Part shown: positions 1 to 7,537 of the stretch, piece by piece
Position numbering within the stretch: position 1 is the stretch's first letter
Layout of the letters: each line of letters opens with the position of its first letter
Origin: a virus
Reading direction: 5' to 3' (one strand)
Length of the DNA stretch: 64,000 bases
Virus record (IMG/VR): IMGVR_UViG_3300044691_000591
Location: 1 to 64,000 of that record
Notes under the pieces: generated by a model
Databases searched by the model: none
What the model was told of the DNA's origin: nothing
Seen by the model: the letters and a program-made list of their open reading frames with translations, nothing else
Made by a program: the position numbers and the translations under genes

Positions 1-358
1 GACCTGGGCTTTTGTGCATTTCCGCAGGTGGTACCGACGTACCAGCGTGTGGTACGTCGGAGACGGTGAGGACCGTGCTGTGCTTGCCGCCCGCGAGCAC
101 CTCTCGCGACGCAGTGATGTACCCGAGGGTCTTCAGTTCGGCGAACGCCGACCGGAAGGCACGCCGCCCCGGACTTTCCGTGCCCAGCACGGCCACGGAC
201 TCGCGCCACATGTCGTCGGCGGTCGTCTCCCAGCCGTCGGGGCGGCTGAGGATGTCGACGAGGATGCCCCGGGCCATGTGGCTGAGCCGCCCGTCGCGCG
301 CGGTGGCGTTGGGGACCTGCACGAAGTCCCCGGTGAGCCGGGAACGTCGAATCCTCAC
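1..358 (-). CDS. Winged-helix replication/regulatory-type protein, partial
   Basis: The reading frame starts at a GTG (358) behind an AGAGG ribosome site and runs off the left window edge, so only the N-terminal 119 residues are seen. The start reads VRIRRSRLTGDFVQVPNA, followed by an Arg-Asp-x-Arg-Leu-Ser helix, an ARGILVDILSRPDGW segment and a GYI-type wing at about residue 80. This is the layout of the winged-helix N-terminal domain found in many actinobacterial phage and plasmid DNA-binding or replication proteins. The C-terminal half that would fix the function is missing. It is the next leftward gene after the DUF5131 gene, about 80 nt downstream of it. Confidence 0.7.
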   Translation of the reverse strand, partial: MRIRRSRLTGDFVQVPNATARDGRLSHMARGILVDILSRPDGWETTADDMWRESVAVLGTESPGRRAFRSAFAELKTLGYITASREVLAGGKHSTVLTVSDVPHAGTSVPPAEMHKSPG

Positions 359-438
359 GTGGTGCCTCTTCTCGGTGGTGCTCGTGCGGTCGTGGATAAA
401 GCGGCGAGGCCCTCGCGGGCGGTCTTAATCGGGGCAGG

Positions 439-1368
439 TCAGGCATCCGCAGCGGCCTTCGGGTATTCGCGAATGCGAAGTTCGGCGGGCCAGTACTGCG
501 GGTCGCCGCCCTTCTTGTCCGCGCCGTTCTCGCGGGCCCAGACGGATCCGAGCTGCTTCACGAACGGCGCGATGCCGGCCTGCCAGCAGTCGGCGACGAG
601 GGCGTGTGCCCAGTCCGGATCCATGGGCCTGGCGCCCGGCCCGGACTCGCCGCCGACGATGACCCAGTCGGGTCGGATCTGGTCCGGGCAGTAGCCCGAG
701 CAGAAGCCGCCGGCGAAGTCGTGGGTGGGGCAGTGTGCGTGAAGCCGGTTCAGAGCGATCGGCCCGAGCAGCGGCTCGGCGGACAGGAAGCGCACGGTCG
801 CGGGGGTGCGGACCAGTTCGGGGATGCGGATGTCCGCCCATTTCTGGTCCTCGACCGACACGCCGAGCCACACGTTCGGGAGCGGCCAGCCCGGCTTCGG
901 CAACGGCCATGACCGGCCCGTCAGCTTGGCGTCGGACAGCTTCGGCACTGTCAGGAGCGCCCGGTCGACCTGCTTCTCGAACTCGGGGTTCGCGAGCAGC
1001 GACCGCATGCGGGCGTGGCGCTTCGTGAGGATCTGGAACGTGTGCTGCGGGGTGAGCGACATCACCGCGAATACCCGGGCGATGAACTCGTCCGGCACGC
1101 CCGCGTGGAACAGGTCGCTCATGGAGTTGACGAACACGCGGCGGGGCTTGCGCCACGTCAGCGGTTCGTAGATGACGTCGTCGTGGGTGGTGATGCCGAA
1201 GCCGGGTCCGCTGGTGCGCGGGTCGCCGTCGTTCTGGTACTTGGCCGATCCCATGCCCTTGAGGCGCTTGGCCATGGTCAGGGCGTAGCAGTTGTCGCAG
1301 CCGGGACTCACCCGGTCGCAGCCGGTGGTTGGGTTCCAGGTGGCTTCGGTCCACTCGATCTTGGTCAT
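439..1368 (-). CDS. Phage Gp37/Gp68 family protein (DUF5131)
   Basis: A 309-residue protein starting MTKIEWTEATWNPTTGC behind AAGGAG. The N-terminus has the family's cysteine cluster (Cys17, Cys24, Cys27 in the segment GCDRVSPGCDNCYA) and the typical later motifs VFVNSMSDLFH, LTKR, WLGVSVE, FLSAEPLLGP and WVIVGGESG. Members are common in phages and prophages; the cysteine cluster and overall motifs suggest a radical-SAM-like fold, but the substrate is unknown. The open frame extends further upstream, but that extension reads against the divergent gene and has no ribosome site, so ATG 1368 was chosen. It shares its control region with the rightward genes at 1561 and 1840. Confidence 0.9.
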   Translation of the reverse strand: MTKIEWTEATWNPTTGCDRVSPGCDNCYALTMAKRLKGMGSAKYQNDGDPRTSGPGFGITTHDDVIYEPLTWRKPRRVFVNSMSDLFHAGVPDEFIARVFAVMSLTPQHTFQILTKRHARMRSLLANPEFEKQVDRALLTVPKLSDAKLTGRSWPLPKPGWPLPNVWLGVSVEDQKWADIRIPELVRTPATVRFLSAEPLLGPIALNRLHAHCPTHDFAGGFCSGYCPDQIRPDWVIVGGESGPGARPMDPDWAHALVADCWQAGIAPFVKQLGSVWARENGADKKGGDPQYWPAELRIREYPKAAADA

Positions 1369-1460
1369 GCGGACTCCTTGGGAGAGAGCAGTCGACGGTC
1401 GCGGGCATGGCGAAGCCGTCCTTTGGGGTAGCGCGGAGATTGACTGGCGCGCGGCCCAGT

Positions 1461-1494
1461 AGCCAACATACACTTGTCCACATGTACGTTGGCT
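1461..1494. promoter_or_regulatory. 34-bp inverted repeat between divergent genes
   Basis: Arms AGCCAACATACA (1461-1472) and TGTACGTTGGCT (1483-1494) match in 11 of 12 positions around a 10-nt centre. The dyad lies between the leftward DUF5131 gene and the rightward HTH gene, which is where an operator controlling both would sit. A half-site CCAACATAC also occurs in the control region at 62490. No regulator can be assigned from sequence alone; the protein encoded at 1561 is a candidate. Confidence 0.6.
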
Positions 1495-1560
1495 ATTCCA
1501 TCGAAACCCGCTGTGGCCACACCCCTGTGGGACCATGGCGTCATGAACGAGGAGGAAGTC

Positions 1561-1824
1561 GTGACCCGCCTGAAGCACGTAGCGCGCGCCAAGAAGCGCA
1601 CCGAGGACCGCGCCGAAAAGATCACCAAGGCCGCGAGCCAGGCGTTCGACGCAGAGGTCGTCGCGGCCCTGACTGGTGGCATGAAGCCCGCTAGGGTCGC
1701 CGAGGTCACCGACTACAGCTACGAGACGATCCGCCGAATTGCCCGCGCAAATGGCATCAAGCCGCTGCGCGAGCCCACTGTCACCAGCAGGAAGCACAAG
1801 CCGGGAGACGCCTCCCCGGCCTGA
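1561..1824 (+). CDS. Small helix-turn-helix protein
   Basis: An 87-residue basic protein. GTG 1561 was chosen because GAGGAGGA sits 4-11 nt upstream; an in-frame ATG at 1543 is possible but has no clear ribosome site. An N-terminal Lys/Arg-rich helix is followed by MKPARVAEVTDYSYETIRRIAR (written here only as a landmark at about residues 41-62), which has the spacing of a helix-turn-helix. It precedes the GIY-YIG/Phd gene by 15 nt and is likely co-transcribed. Possible roles are autoregulation at the 1461-1494 dyad or acting with the fusion protein downstream; both are inference. Confidence 0.7.
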   Translation: MTRLKHVARAKKRTEDRAEKITKAASQAFDAEVVAALTGGMKPARVAEVTDYSYETIRRIARANGIKPLREPTVTSRKHKPGDASPA

Positions 1825-1839
1825 CCGAGGAGCACGTTC

Positions 1840-2349
1840 ATGTGGCTTGACGACCAGCGCACCGCCCTCTACCGCCTCTACGGCGAGGGTGGTGCTTTGC
1901 TGTACATCGGCATCACCAACGACCCCACCGCCCGATTCGAGCAGCACGCTGGAGACAAGGAGTGGTGGCCGAGCGTCAACCGCCACACGGTGGAGTGGTT
2001 CGAGGACCGGCCGAGCGCGGCCAAGGCGGAAGCCGACGCCATCCGAGCCGAGGACCCGGCGCACAACTGGACCTACTCGCCCCGCTACGACCGAAGGACC
2101 GCACGAGACATCGTGCTGCCCAGCGGCGTGCGGGAGGTCTCCATCGCCAACGCCCGAAAGATCCTGGGTGACGTGGTCGGCCGCACCCAGCACGGGGGCA
2201 GCCCGACGATCCTCGTCAACCGCAAGAAGCGGGTTGCCGCACTCATTTCCATGGACTTCTACGACGCGGCCAGCGAAAACGAGCGCATCGTCAACGCCCT
2301 GTGTGAAGCCGACCCCGCGCTCTACGCGAAGCTCACCGCCGCCAGCTGA
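1840..2349 (+). CDS. GIY-YIG nuclease-like domain fused to a Phd/YefM-type antitoxin domain
   Basis: A 169-residue protein. Residues 8-60 carry a GIY-YIG-type core: YRLYGEGG, then LLYIGITNDP and RFEQH, then W and E residues to about 66. Residues 95-140 look like a Phd/YefM DNA-binding or antitoxin domain: REVSIANARKILGDVV, then a short glycine-rich turn, then PTILVNRKKRVAALISMDFY. Nuclease-like and antitoxin-like parts in one chain suggest a self-neutralised enzyme or a DNA-targeted nuclease. Its upstream neighbour is a small HTH gene. It converges on the early operon ending at 2376. Whether the nuclease site is complete needs an alignment. Confidence 0.7.
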   Translation: MWLDDQRTALYRLYGEGGALLYIGITNDPTARFEQHAGDKEWWPSVNRHTVEWFEDRPSAAKAEADAIRAEDPAHNWTYSPRYDRRTARDIVLPSGVREVSIANARKILGDVVGRTQHGGSPTILVNRKKRVAALISMDFYDAASENERIVNALCEADPALYAKLTAAS

Positions 2350-2375
2350 CCGTCGACTCTCCATCACCCCTCCTC

Positions 2376-2576
2376 TCAGAACCGGTCGTTGTAGTTGCGT
2401 GCCGCCCGCTCATCGCGGGCGGCAGCGTCGTTTTCGGCGCAGACTTTGTGCGAGGGCTGCTTGTCGTCGTCGCGCAGGTGTGTGGGCTGGTGGCAGTGGC
2501 GGCACGGGGCCTCGGTCCACGCCCAGTGGGAGCGGTCGCCCCAGTCCAGGAGCCGCGGCCGAGAGGCGTCGCTCAT
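2376..2576 (-). CDS. Small Cys/His-rich protein
   Basis: A 66-residue protein whose ATG overlaps the upstream stop as ATGA. It carries a Cys-x2-Cys-like and His-rich patch (PCRHCHQPTH) and a later Cys (HKVCAEND), so it may bind zinc. It is the last gene of the leftward early operon. No function is recognised. Confidence 0.7.
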   Translation of the reverse strand: MSDASRPRLLDWGDRSHWAWTEAPCRHCHQPTHLRDDDKQPSHKVCAENDAAARDERAARNYNDRF

Positions 2577-2773
2577 AAGTCCGCCCCGGCTTTCCGTAGC
2601 CAGGCCCGGTCGTTGAGTGCCGCGCGTTTTCCTCCGCAGGGCGTGGCCGAGAGGGTCACGGTCGCCCCGGTCGCCGGATTGCGGGCCCGGTAGTGGCCGG
2701 ACCCGGCCAGCCATATGAGCCAGCCCTGCGACCGGAGCCGCCGTATCAGCTGCTTCGTGTCCTTGCTCGACAT
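2573..2773 (-). CDS. HicA-like small protein
   Basis: A 66-residue protein reading MSSKDTKQLIRRLRSQGWLI, then LAGSGHYRARNPATGATVTL, ending KAGADL. The helix, then a strand with a Gly-Ser-Gly-His motif (His27), then a strand pattern matches the small double-stranded-RNA-binding fold of HicA mRNA interferases. No HicB-like antitoxin lies next to it. Similar orphan HicA folds occur in actinophages, so it may be an RNA-binding phage protein and not a toxin. It overlaps the gene before it by 1 nt and the gene after it by 4 nt. Confidence 0.65.
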   Translation of the reverse strand: MSSKDTKQLIRRLRSQGWLIWLAGSGHYRARNPATGATVTLSATPCGGKRAALNDRAWLRKAGADL

Positions 2774-3657
2774 CAGCCGGCCTCCCGCTCCGGCGCGAAC
2801 CGAACCGAGAGCGGCACCTCGACGTCGGCACGGCGGTGCACGGCCATGACCGAGTTCCAGTCGATGCCGACCCGGGCGACGATCTCCTCCCGGGTGCAGC
2901 CAAAGCTGGCCAGGTGCTCGGTCTCGTCGATGACTTCCCGGCCCCGCTCGCCCGGATCGCTCTTGAGGTAGCGCGGGGCCCGGATCCTCCCGTTGGGTTT
3001 CTCGTCGGTGTCGATGTCGGTCCACGCCGCAGGTACGGCCCATTTGCGGGCAGCGGCGTAGCCCATGCCCCGCCGGTAGATCACCGGGTCGACGCCGTGG
3101 TCCAGTGGGTTCTGGTCCCGCAGTAGCTCGTACAGGTCGGCGATGCGCTGATGGGTGACGACCTGGGTGTGCTTCCGGGCCAGGAGCTGCCACATGTTCT
3201 TCTCGCTCATGCCGACGCGGGCGCACAGGTTCTTCGCTGGCCAGCCGATCGCTCGTAGCGCCCGGATCCGCCGTGCGGCGCCCCGGGCCGGGACGAGGGC
3301 GTTGGCAGGTAGCCGACTGAAGTGGAGTTCGACGCCGAGGATCGCTCGCTCGGTGTCGGGGCGGATGCGGATCGCGGCCGGACGGGCACCGACGGGCCCG
3401 CGGACGCGGCGGATGTCTTCGAGGTGGAGGCCGGCGAGGATGGCGATGACCGGCAGCGTCATCCCGGCCGCGTGCAGCTTGTTGATGTGCTGGCGGGCCG
3501 GGCCGGCGTCGACAAAGGGCAGCCAGGTTCCGGCTGCGACCTGCTCGCGCCGGTCGGCGAGCCATTCGTTGTAGCCGATGCGGCAGCGTAGGCAGCGGCA
3601 GTTGGAGTGCACGGCGCCGGCCATGGTCGGCGGTCGGGTGGCTACGGCGGTGGTCAC
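2773..3657 (-). CDS. Phage helix-turn-helix DNA-binding protein
   Basis: A 294-residue protein. The start GTG 3657 overlaps the preceding stop (GTGA) and has GGAAGG upstream. Near residue 17 the motif CRCLRCR followed by YNEW recalls the 'CRC-x2-CR' N-terminus of many actinophage HTH proteins. Further on, AIGWPAKNLCARVGMSEKN and FGCTREEIVARVGIDWNS both have helix-turn-helix spacing. It probably binds DNA in early gene control, but the target is unknown. A longer upstream frame is rejected because it would run through the next two genes. Confidence 0.75.
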   Translation of the reverse strand: MTTAVATRPPTMAGAVHSNCRCLRCRIGYNEWLADRREQVAAGTWLPFVDAGPARQHINKLHAAGMTLPVIAILAGLHLEDIRRVRGPVGARPAAIRIRPDTERAILGVELHFSRLPANALVPARGAARRIRALRAIGWPAKNLCARVGMSEKNMWQLLARKHTQVVTHQRIADLYELLRDQNPLDHGVDPVIYRRGMGYAAARKWAVPAAWTDIDTDEKPNGRIRAPRYLKSDPGERGREVIDETEHLASFGCTREEIVARVGIDWNSVMAVHRRADVEVPLSVRFAPEREAG

Positions 3658-3764
3658 CGTCGGTTCCTTCCGCTGATCCGGTAGACGGGTGCCGCGAGCA
3701 GCCCGAGCAGCCCTTCGAGGCCCCACAGGCACACGCAGGCGGTGAGCCACGGGTGGCCGGTCAC
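3654..3764 (-). CDS. 36-residue membrane peptide
   Basis: A very short gene starting at GTG 3764. It overlaps its neighbour on each side by 4 nt (GTGA both times), which is the main support for it being real. It has one hydrophobic stretch (LTACVCLWGLEGLLGLLAA) and a basic C-terminus. Function unknown. Confidence 0.55.
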   Translation of the reverse strand: MTGHPWLTACVCLWGLEGLLGLLAAPVYRISGRNRR

Positions 3765-3979
3765 GGCCGCGTCCCGGGCTCGACGGGTTCCAGCGCCGCG
3801 ATGGCGAGGATGGTCGCGAGGTCGTCTTCGGCCTGGAGTTCGACGCTGCGGATCCATGCCTCGCTGCCCATGCGCCGGTCCAGGGCACGGAGCCGATTGA
3901 CGGTGCCGCGCCCGATCTCCCAGGCGACCAGCGGCAGGGCCAGCACGAGGCCGCCCAGGCGGGTGATGAGGTGGTTCAT
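3761..3979 (-). CDS. Small protein with N-terminal membrane segment
   Basis: A 72-residue protein starting MNHLITRLGGLVLALPLVAW at ATG 3979, whose ATG overlaps the upstream stop (ATGA). Residues 5-22 form a probable membrane helix; the rest is amphipathic and mixed-charge. It sits in a run of three small membrane genes (3654-4203). Function unknown. Confidence 0.65.
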   Translation of the reverse strand: MNHLITRLGGLVLALPLVAWEIGRGTVNRLRALDRRMGSEAWIRSVELQAEDDLATILAIAALEPVEPGTRP

Positions 3980-4203
3980 GCGGACTGCCCTCCTGGCTTG
4001 CGGCGGGCGGCGAGGTCGTCGGCGAAGTCCTGCTCGAAGCGCCCGAAGGACGCGTAGGCGAGCTGGGCTGCGCGCCGGGACTCGACGGAGGCGCGGTATC
4101 GGGTCCACAGGTAGAAGCCGAGGATCGCCAGGTTGGCGACGGCGGCGATCGTCATGACGACCAGGCAGGTGGCGAGGAGCTGGTAGTACGGGTGCTGATC
4201 CAT
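3976..4203 (-). CDS. Small membrane protein
   Basis: A 75-residue protein with one membrane helix at about residues 8-33 (LLATCLVVMTIAAVANLAIL) followed by an Arg-rich, charged cytoplasmic-type tail. It overlaps the downstream gene by 4 nt. Function unknown; a role at the host membrane during early infection is only a guess. Confidence 0.65.
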   Translation of the reverse strand: MDQHPYYQLLATCLVVMTIAAVANLAILGFYLWTRYRASVESRRAAQLAYASFGRFEQDFADDLAARRKPGGQSA

Positions 4204-4270
4204 GGGTTCCCCCGGGTTGGTGGTGGGTGCCCGACCGCGCGGGGTGAGCGCGCGGCCGGAGCGGGGCGGG

Positions 4271-4648
4271 TCAGGGCTGGCGGTGCGTCAGGATGCGTTC
4301 GGCCGCCGTCCACACGCTGCACGGCCACGCGGTCAGGGAGCCGGCCAGGGAGCACGCCTCGCACAGGGCGCCCGCCGCAGTCGGGTCGGCGTGCGGACGC
4401 GGGCGGTGGCTGTCGCGCATCTGGGCGACGTCGTCGCGGATGCGCTTCACCTCGGAGATGGCCTGGCTTCCGGCAGCGAGTGCGCCGGTGACGCTGGTCA
4501 TGAACGAGTCCGCCAGGCTGGGGTCAGGGCTGGCGCCCGGGAGGGGCATCATCAGCTTGACGAGGTTGAACATGGAGTCGCCGATGGCCTTCTTGGCGGC
4601 GTCTGCGTCGAACGGGGCGGTCGGATCGGCGAACGGGGCGGGAGTCAT
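4271..4648 (-). CDS. Hypothetical protein
   Basis: A 125-residue protein with an acidic N-terminus, a central helical region and a C-terminal Cys-containing segment (LCEACSLAG, then WPCSVW). It is separated from its neighbours by 67 and 27 nt, so it may be slightly less coupled than the rest of the operon. No family recognised. Confidence 0.6.
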   Translation of the reverse strand: MTPAPFADPTAPFDADAAKKAIGDSMFNLVKLMMPLPGASPDPSLADSFMTSVTGALAAGSQAISEVKRIRDDVAQMRDSHRPRPHADPTAAGALCEACSLAGSLTAWPCSVWTAAERILTHRQP

Positions 4649-4675
4649 CGGGCGGGCCTTTCGGTTGAGGGTTGG

Positions 4676-5446
4676 TCAGGGGAGTAGGGCGGCGGCGACG
4701 GAGTCCCGGGCGCGCTGCCCGGTGCCGAGCGACACGGGCACGGACTGCTGCCACAGCGGCAGGACCGCGTCGACGACGGTGACCTCGCCGGGCATGGGCG
4801 GCTTGCAGTCAGGCAGCGGCGGGGCGGCGACGACGGGCAGTACCGCGGTGGCACCGAGTCCGGTGGCGTTGCGGAGCGCGGTGACGTCCACGGGCTGCGT
4901 CTCCGCCTCAGTGCGCAGGTCGCGCACGTCGGTGAGCTGCGTCTTGGCGTTGACGTCCGCCGCCTCCGAGTCGACCGGCGCGACGGGTGCGACGGGGCTG
5001 ATCCATTCGTCGGGGCGCGGCGGCCCGTCCGGCTGGTTGATCCACGCCTGCGGGTCGTCCATCAACGCGGGCTGCCCCGGTGCGGCGTCCGGGTCGACGG
5101 GCACCTCCAGCGCCAGCAGCGTGGCCCTCAGCCGCTCGACCTCCGCGCGGGCCTCCTTCAGTTCCTGGCGCGAGCGGATCCACCCGTCCCGGTTCGCGTT
5201 CGACCGGGTACGGGCCTCGTCGCGCTCTGCGGCGATGTCCTTGGACTCCGTGTCGGCGAGGTCCAGCTCCTGCTGCCAGTCGACGCGCTCCTGGGAGTGG
5301 GACCGCTTCAAGGACTCGATGATCTCCAGGGCGGCGCTGTGCTCGGCCCGAAGATCGGCGAATGCCTGCTGCTGCTTCAGCCAGTCGGTGGTGTGCTTCC
5401 CCGGGGCGCGCTGCGGGGCGGGGCGGAGGAGGGTGAGGAGGCTCAT
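4676..5446 (-). CDS. Coiled-coil protein
   Basis: A 256-residue protein starting MSLLTLLRPAPQR at ATG 5446, overlapping the upstream stop (ATGA). Residues 25-105 are strongly helical, rich in Glu, Lys, Arg and Gln, and probably a coiled coil. The rest is Pro/Ala/Asp-rich and likely unstructured. No enzymatic motif seen. The longer in-frame extension upstream reads through the next gene and was not used. Confidence 0.65.
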   Translation of the reverse strand: MSLLTLLRPAPQRAPGKHTTDWLKQQQAFADLRAEHSAALEIIESLKRSHSQERVDWQQELDLADTESKDIAAERDEARTRSNANRDGWIRSRQELKEARAEVERLRATLLALEVPVDPDAAPGQPALMDDPQAWINQPDGPPRPDEWISPVAPVAPVDSEAADVNAKTQLTDVRDLRTEAETQPVDVTALRNATGLGATAVLPVVAAPPLPDCKPPMPGEVTVVDAVLPLWQQSVPVSLGTGQRARDSVAAALLP

Positions 5447-5910
5447 GCCGACACCTGCTCTGCGTGCCGGGCGAGGCCCTGTGCGGCGTGCTCCTCGATG
5501 CGGCGCGCCTGCGCGAGCAGGGCGTTGCGGTGGTGCCGCTCCGCAGCGATCCGGGCGAAGTCCCGCGCCAGCTCCTCCGCCCGCTCCGGCGCGAACCGGT
5601 ACATGGCGATGCGGGGCTGACCGAGGGCCATGTCTTGCCAGTGGGAGCCGTCCCACCACGACGGGGCCCGGTGACCGGCATTGCTGTCGATCACAGCCCA
5701 CGCGTTGCCGTAGCGGTGCATCGCCACGTAGGCCGCGGCGCCCTCGGCGTGACCGGCGATCAGGAACCGGCGCTCGTACACCGAGTCGTCGCAGACGCTG
5801 GCCTCAAGCTGCCCGGCGAGTGCAGCCTTCTCGGCCTCCAGGCGGGCGATGTCCGCGCGCAGGCGCTGGGTCGGGGTTGGGCGGTGCTGGGGCTTCGCTC
5901 CGGTGCTCAC
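5443..5910 (-). CDS. Hypothetical protein with N-terminal helix
   Basis: A 155-residue protein starting at GTG 5910, which overlaps the preceding stop (GTGA). An N-terminal helix (residues 14-40) precedes a compact Trp/Tyr/His-rich middle (VAMHRYGNAWAVID, then PSWWDGSHWQDM) and a C-terminal amphipathic helix. The middle looks like a folded domain, but I do not recognise it. Confidence 0.6.
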   Translation of the reverse strand: MSTGAKPQHRPTPTQRLRADIARLEAEKAALAGQLEASVCDDSVYERRFLIAGHAEGAAAYVAMHRYGNAWAVIDSNAGHRAPSWWDGSHWQDMALGQPRIAMYRFAPERAEELARDFARIAAERHHRNALLAQARRIEEHAAQGLARHAEQVSA

Positions 5911-6149
5911 TTCGCACCGCCCTTGGCGACTGCGGCGGCCAGCTGCTCGTCGGTGCCGTGCAGGAACAGGTCCATCCACGGCATCGGCTGCTCGTTCTCG
6001 TCGGCGATCGTGGCGTCCGAGTGGCAGCGGGCGCACAGCGGCGCCTCCTTGAACTCGTGCCAGCCGGCCGGAACCCACTCGAACGGGAACAGGGGACGGG
6101 TCTGCTGGCAGGAGGTGCACTTGCCCTCGGCGGGCGGCTTGGTCGTCAT
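5907..6149 (-). CDS. Small zinc-ribbon protein
   Basis: An 80-residue protein with two Cys pairs, CTSCQQT near residue 11 and CARCHSD near residue 39, spaced as in a zinc ribbon or HNH-associated finger. It follows the HU gene with a 4-nt overlap. Likely DNA- or protein-binding; exact role unknown. Confidence 0.65.
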   Translation of the reverse strand: MTTKPPAEGKCTSCQQTRPLFPFEWVPAGWHEFKEAPLCARCHSDATIADENEQPMPWMDLFLHGTDEQLAAAVAKGGAK

Positions 6150-6577
6150 CGCGCACCTGCCTGTCCCGCGACCCGGCGGCTGGCGATGGTCAGCTCGGCG
6201 GCCTTACGGTCGGCCTCCAGGCGCGCGGCCTTGACCTCAGCCGGAACGAGCGAGCCCTTCGGGGCCTTCGCCACCGCGGACCTGCCGGCGGGCAGCTGCT
6301 TGTCCTTGTTGACGAGGTCCTTGAAGTTCTGCCCCGGCCGGAACCTGGGCCGGGTGCGGGCGGCGAGGGCAACCGATCCGCCGGTCTGCGGGTTGCGGAC
6401 CTTGCGGGCCGGGTGACTGACTGTCTCGAAGGTGCCGAGGCCGGTGACGCCGACGCTCTCCCCGTTGACGACCGCGCGGACGATGGCGTCCAGGACGGCG
6501 TCGACGTTCCTGGCCGCCTGGGGCACGGCGACGCCGAGCTCCTTGGCGACCGCTTCGATCAGCTGCATCTTGTTCAT
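6146..6577 (-). CDS. HU-family DNA-binding protein
   Basis: A 143-residue protein. Residues 1-90 match HU: MNKMQLIEAVAKELGV start, GESVGVTGLGTFETV, the beta-arm region with RNPQTGG, and a closing FKDLV helix. The HU part is followed by a basic Ala/Lys/Arg-rich C-terminal tail of about 50 residues, as in actinobacterial HupB-like proteins. It bends and compacts DNA and probably helps phage DNA recombination or replication. In the early operon it sits upstream of the small zinc-ribbon gene. Confidence 0.92.
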   Translation of the reverse strand: MNKMQLIEAVAKELGVAVPQAARNVDAVLDAIVRAVVNGESVGVTGLGTFETVSHPARKVRNPQTGGSVALAARTRPRFRPGQNFKDLVNKDKQLPAGRSAVAKAPKGSLVPAEVKAARLEADRKAAELTIASRRVAGQAGAR

Positions 6578-6656
6578 CAGGTTCTCCAGTGAGGGTGTTG
6601 CGACGGGTGGGGCTCGACGCGGGGCGTGATGGGCCCCAGGTCGGGGGTGGTGCCGG

Positions 6657-6938
6657 TCAGAGGTGGCTGTACTCGGTGCCGCAGTGGCGGCAGCGGTAGC
6701 CGGTCGGGCCGATGTCCGCCAACTGCTGGCCGTGGCACTGCGAGCAGTCCCGCTTCGGGTTCGGCCACCACTCCGGGGCCAGCGGGTCGTACATCGGGGC
6801 CGGGACCTCGTCGTCGGGCTCGACGGGCGGGGCCGCCACCTGCTTGTGCCACTGCGCGGTGATCGCGCGGGACGGCAGCGGCGGGTACGGCTCCGGGGCG
6901 TGGGCGGGTCTGCGGCGGCGGAGGTGGAGGGCGGTCAT
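6657..6938 (-). CDS. Small zinc-ribbon protein
   Basis: A 93-residue protein with a basic, Pro-rich N-terminus and a C-terminal zinc ribbon, CSQCHGQQ then YRCRHCGTEY (two Cys pairs about 14 residues apart). Its start overlaps the HNH gene stop by 4 nt. Function unknown. Confidence 0.65.
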   Translation of the reverse strand: MTALHLRRRRPAHAPEPYPPLPSRAITAQWHKQVAAPPVEPDDEVPAPMYDPLAPEWWPNPKRDCSQCHGQQLADIGPTGYRCRHCGTEYSHL

Positions 6939-7537
6939 GAGGCACCGCCCGTCACCGCGTCGTACAGGTCCCGGGCCTCACGGAGCCGGGCCTTGTAGGC
7001 CTTATTCCGCTCGTTCGCGCAGGGGCGACAGACCCGCCGGCCATTCGCGGCAGGCTCCGGCAACGGGTGTCCGCTCGCGCACAACTCCTTGAAGTAGGCG
7101 GCACGCTGGGAGTTCTCCCGATGTGTCACAGCTTCGAGGTGGCGCTCAGCGTTAACGCACGCCCGATTCCGGCAAAGGTGATCCGGCTCCAGCCCCTCCG
7201 GCATCGGACCGCTGGCGAGCTCGAAGGCGTAGGTGTGCGCCTTGCGCGTGCGGCTACCGTCGTAGAAGCGGCCGTACCCCTTGTCGTCCAGCGGTCCGGT
7301 CCAGACCCAGCAGGGGCCGAGGCCGGGGCGATGCTCCGGGGTGGGGCCGTTCCTGTCCACCCGGGCGGCAAAGCGCTCGGCAACGGGCGGGAGGGCCGCT
7401 GCGCGGGCCCGCGCAGACTCGCCCTGGCGGTGAGGAGTCTCAGGGTCGCCCGTGAGGCGCCAACGCTGGTGGTGGTTGCTGCACCAGCCGCGGGCCCGCG
7501 ACGGGCGCTCGCAGGTTGCAATGGAACAGATCTTCAT
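6935..7537 (-). CDS. HNH endonuclease with flanking Cys motifs
   Basis: A 200-residue protein starting MKICSIATCERPSR at ATG 7537 (ATGA overlap). The HNH core is in residues 98-140: KAHTYAFEL, then LEPDHLCRNRACVNAERHLE, then VTHREN. Two Cys clusters flank it: Cys4, Cys9, Cys19 with His22 at the N-terminus, and CASGH plus CRPCAN near residues 152-172. This is the arrangement of phage HNH_3-type homing or packaging nucleases. It may nick or cut phage or host DNA. A homing role is possible, but no intron context is visible. Confidence 0.85.
   Translation of the reverse strand: MKICSIATCERPSRARGWCSNHHQRWRLTGDPETPHRQGESARARAAALPPVAERFAARVDRNGPTPEHRPGLGPCWVWTGPLDDKGYGRFYDGSRTRKAHTYAFELASGPMPEGLEPDHLCRNRACVNAERHLEAVTHRENSQRAAYFKELCASGHPLPEPAANGRRVCRPCANERNKAYKARLREARDLYDAVTGGAS

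Noticed and set aside
1369-2367. N-terminal extension of the DUF5131 frame
   Set aside because: It reads against the GIY-YIG/Phd gene and its promoter; MTKIEW with AAGGAG is the family start.
2376-2773. A HicA/HicB toxin-antitoxin pair
   Set aside because: The neighbour is a small Cys/His protein without the HicB fold pattern, so only an orphan HicA-like call is supported.
4293-6416. 707-residue plus-strand frame
   Set aside because: It is antisense to five coupled early genes and is rich in Arg, Ala and Ser with no recognisable fold.
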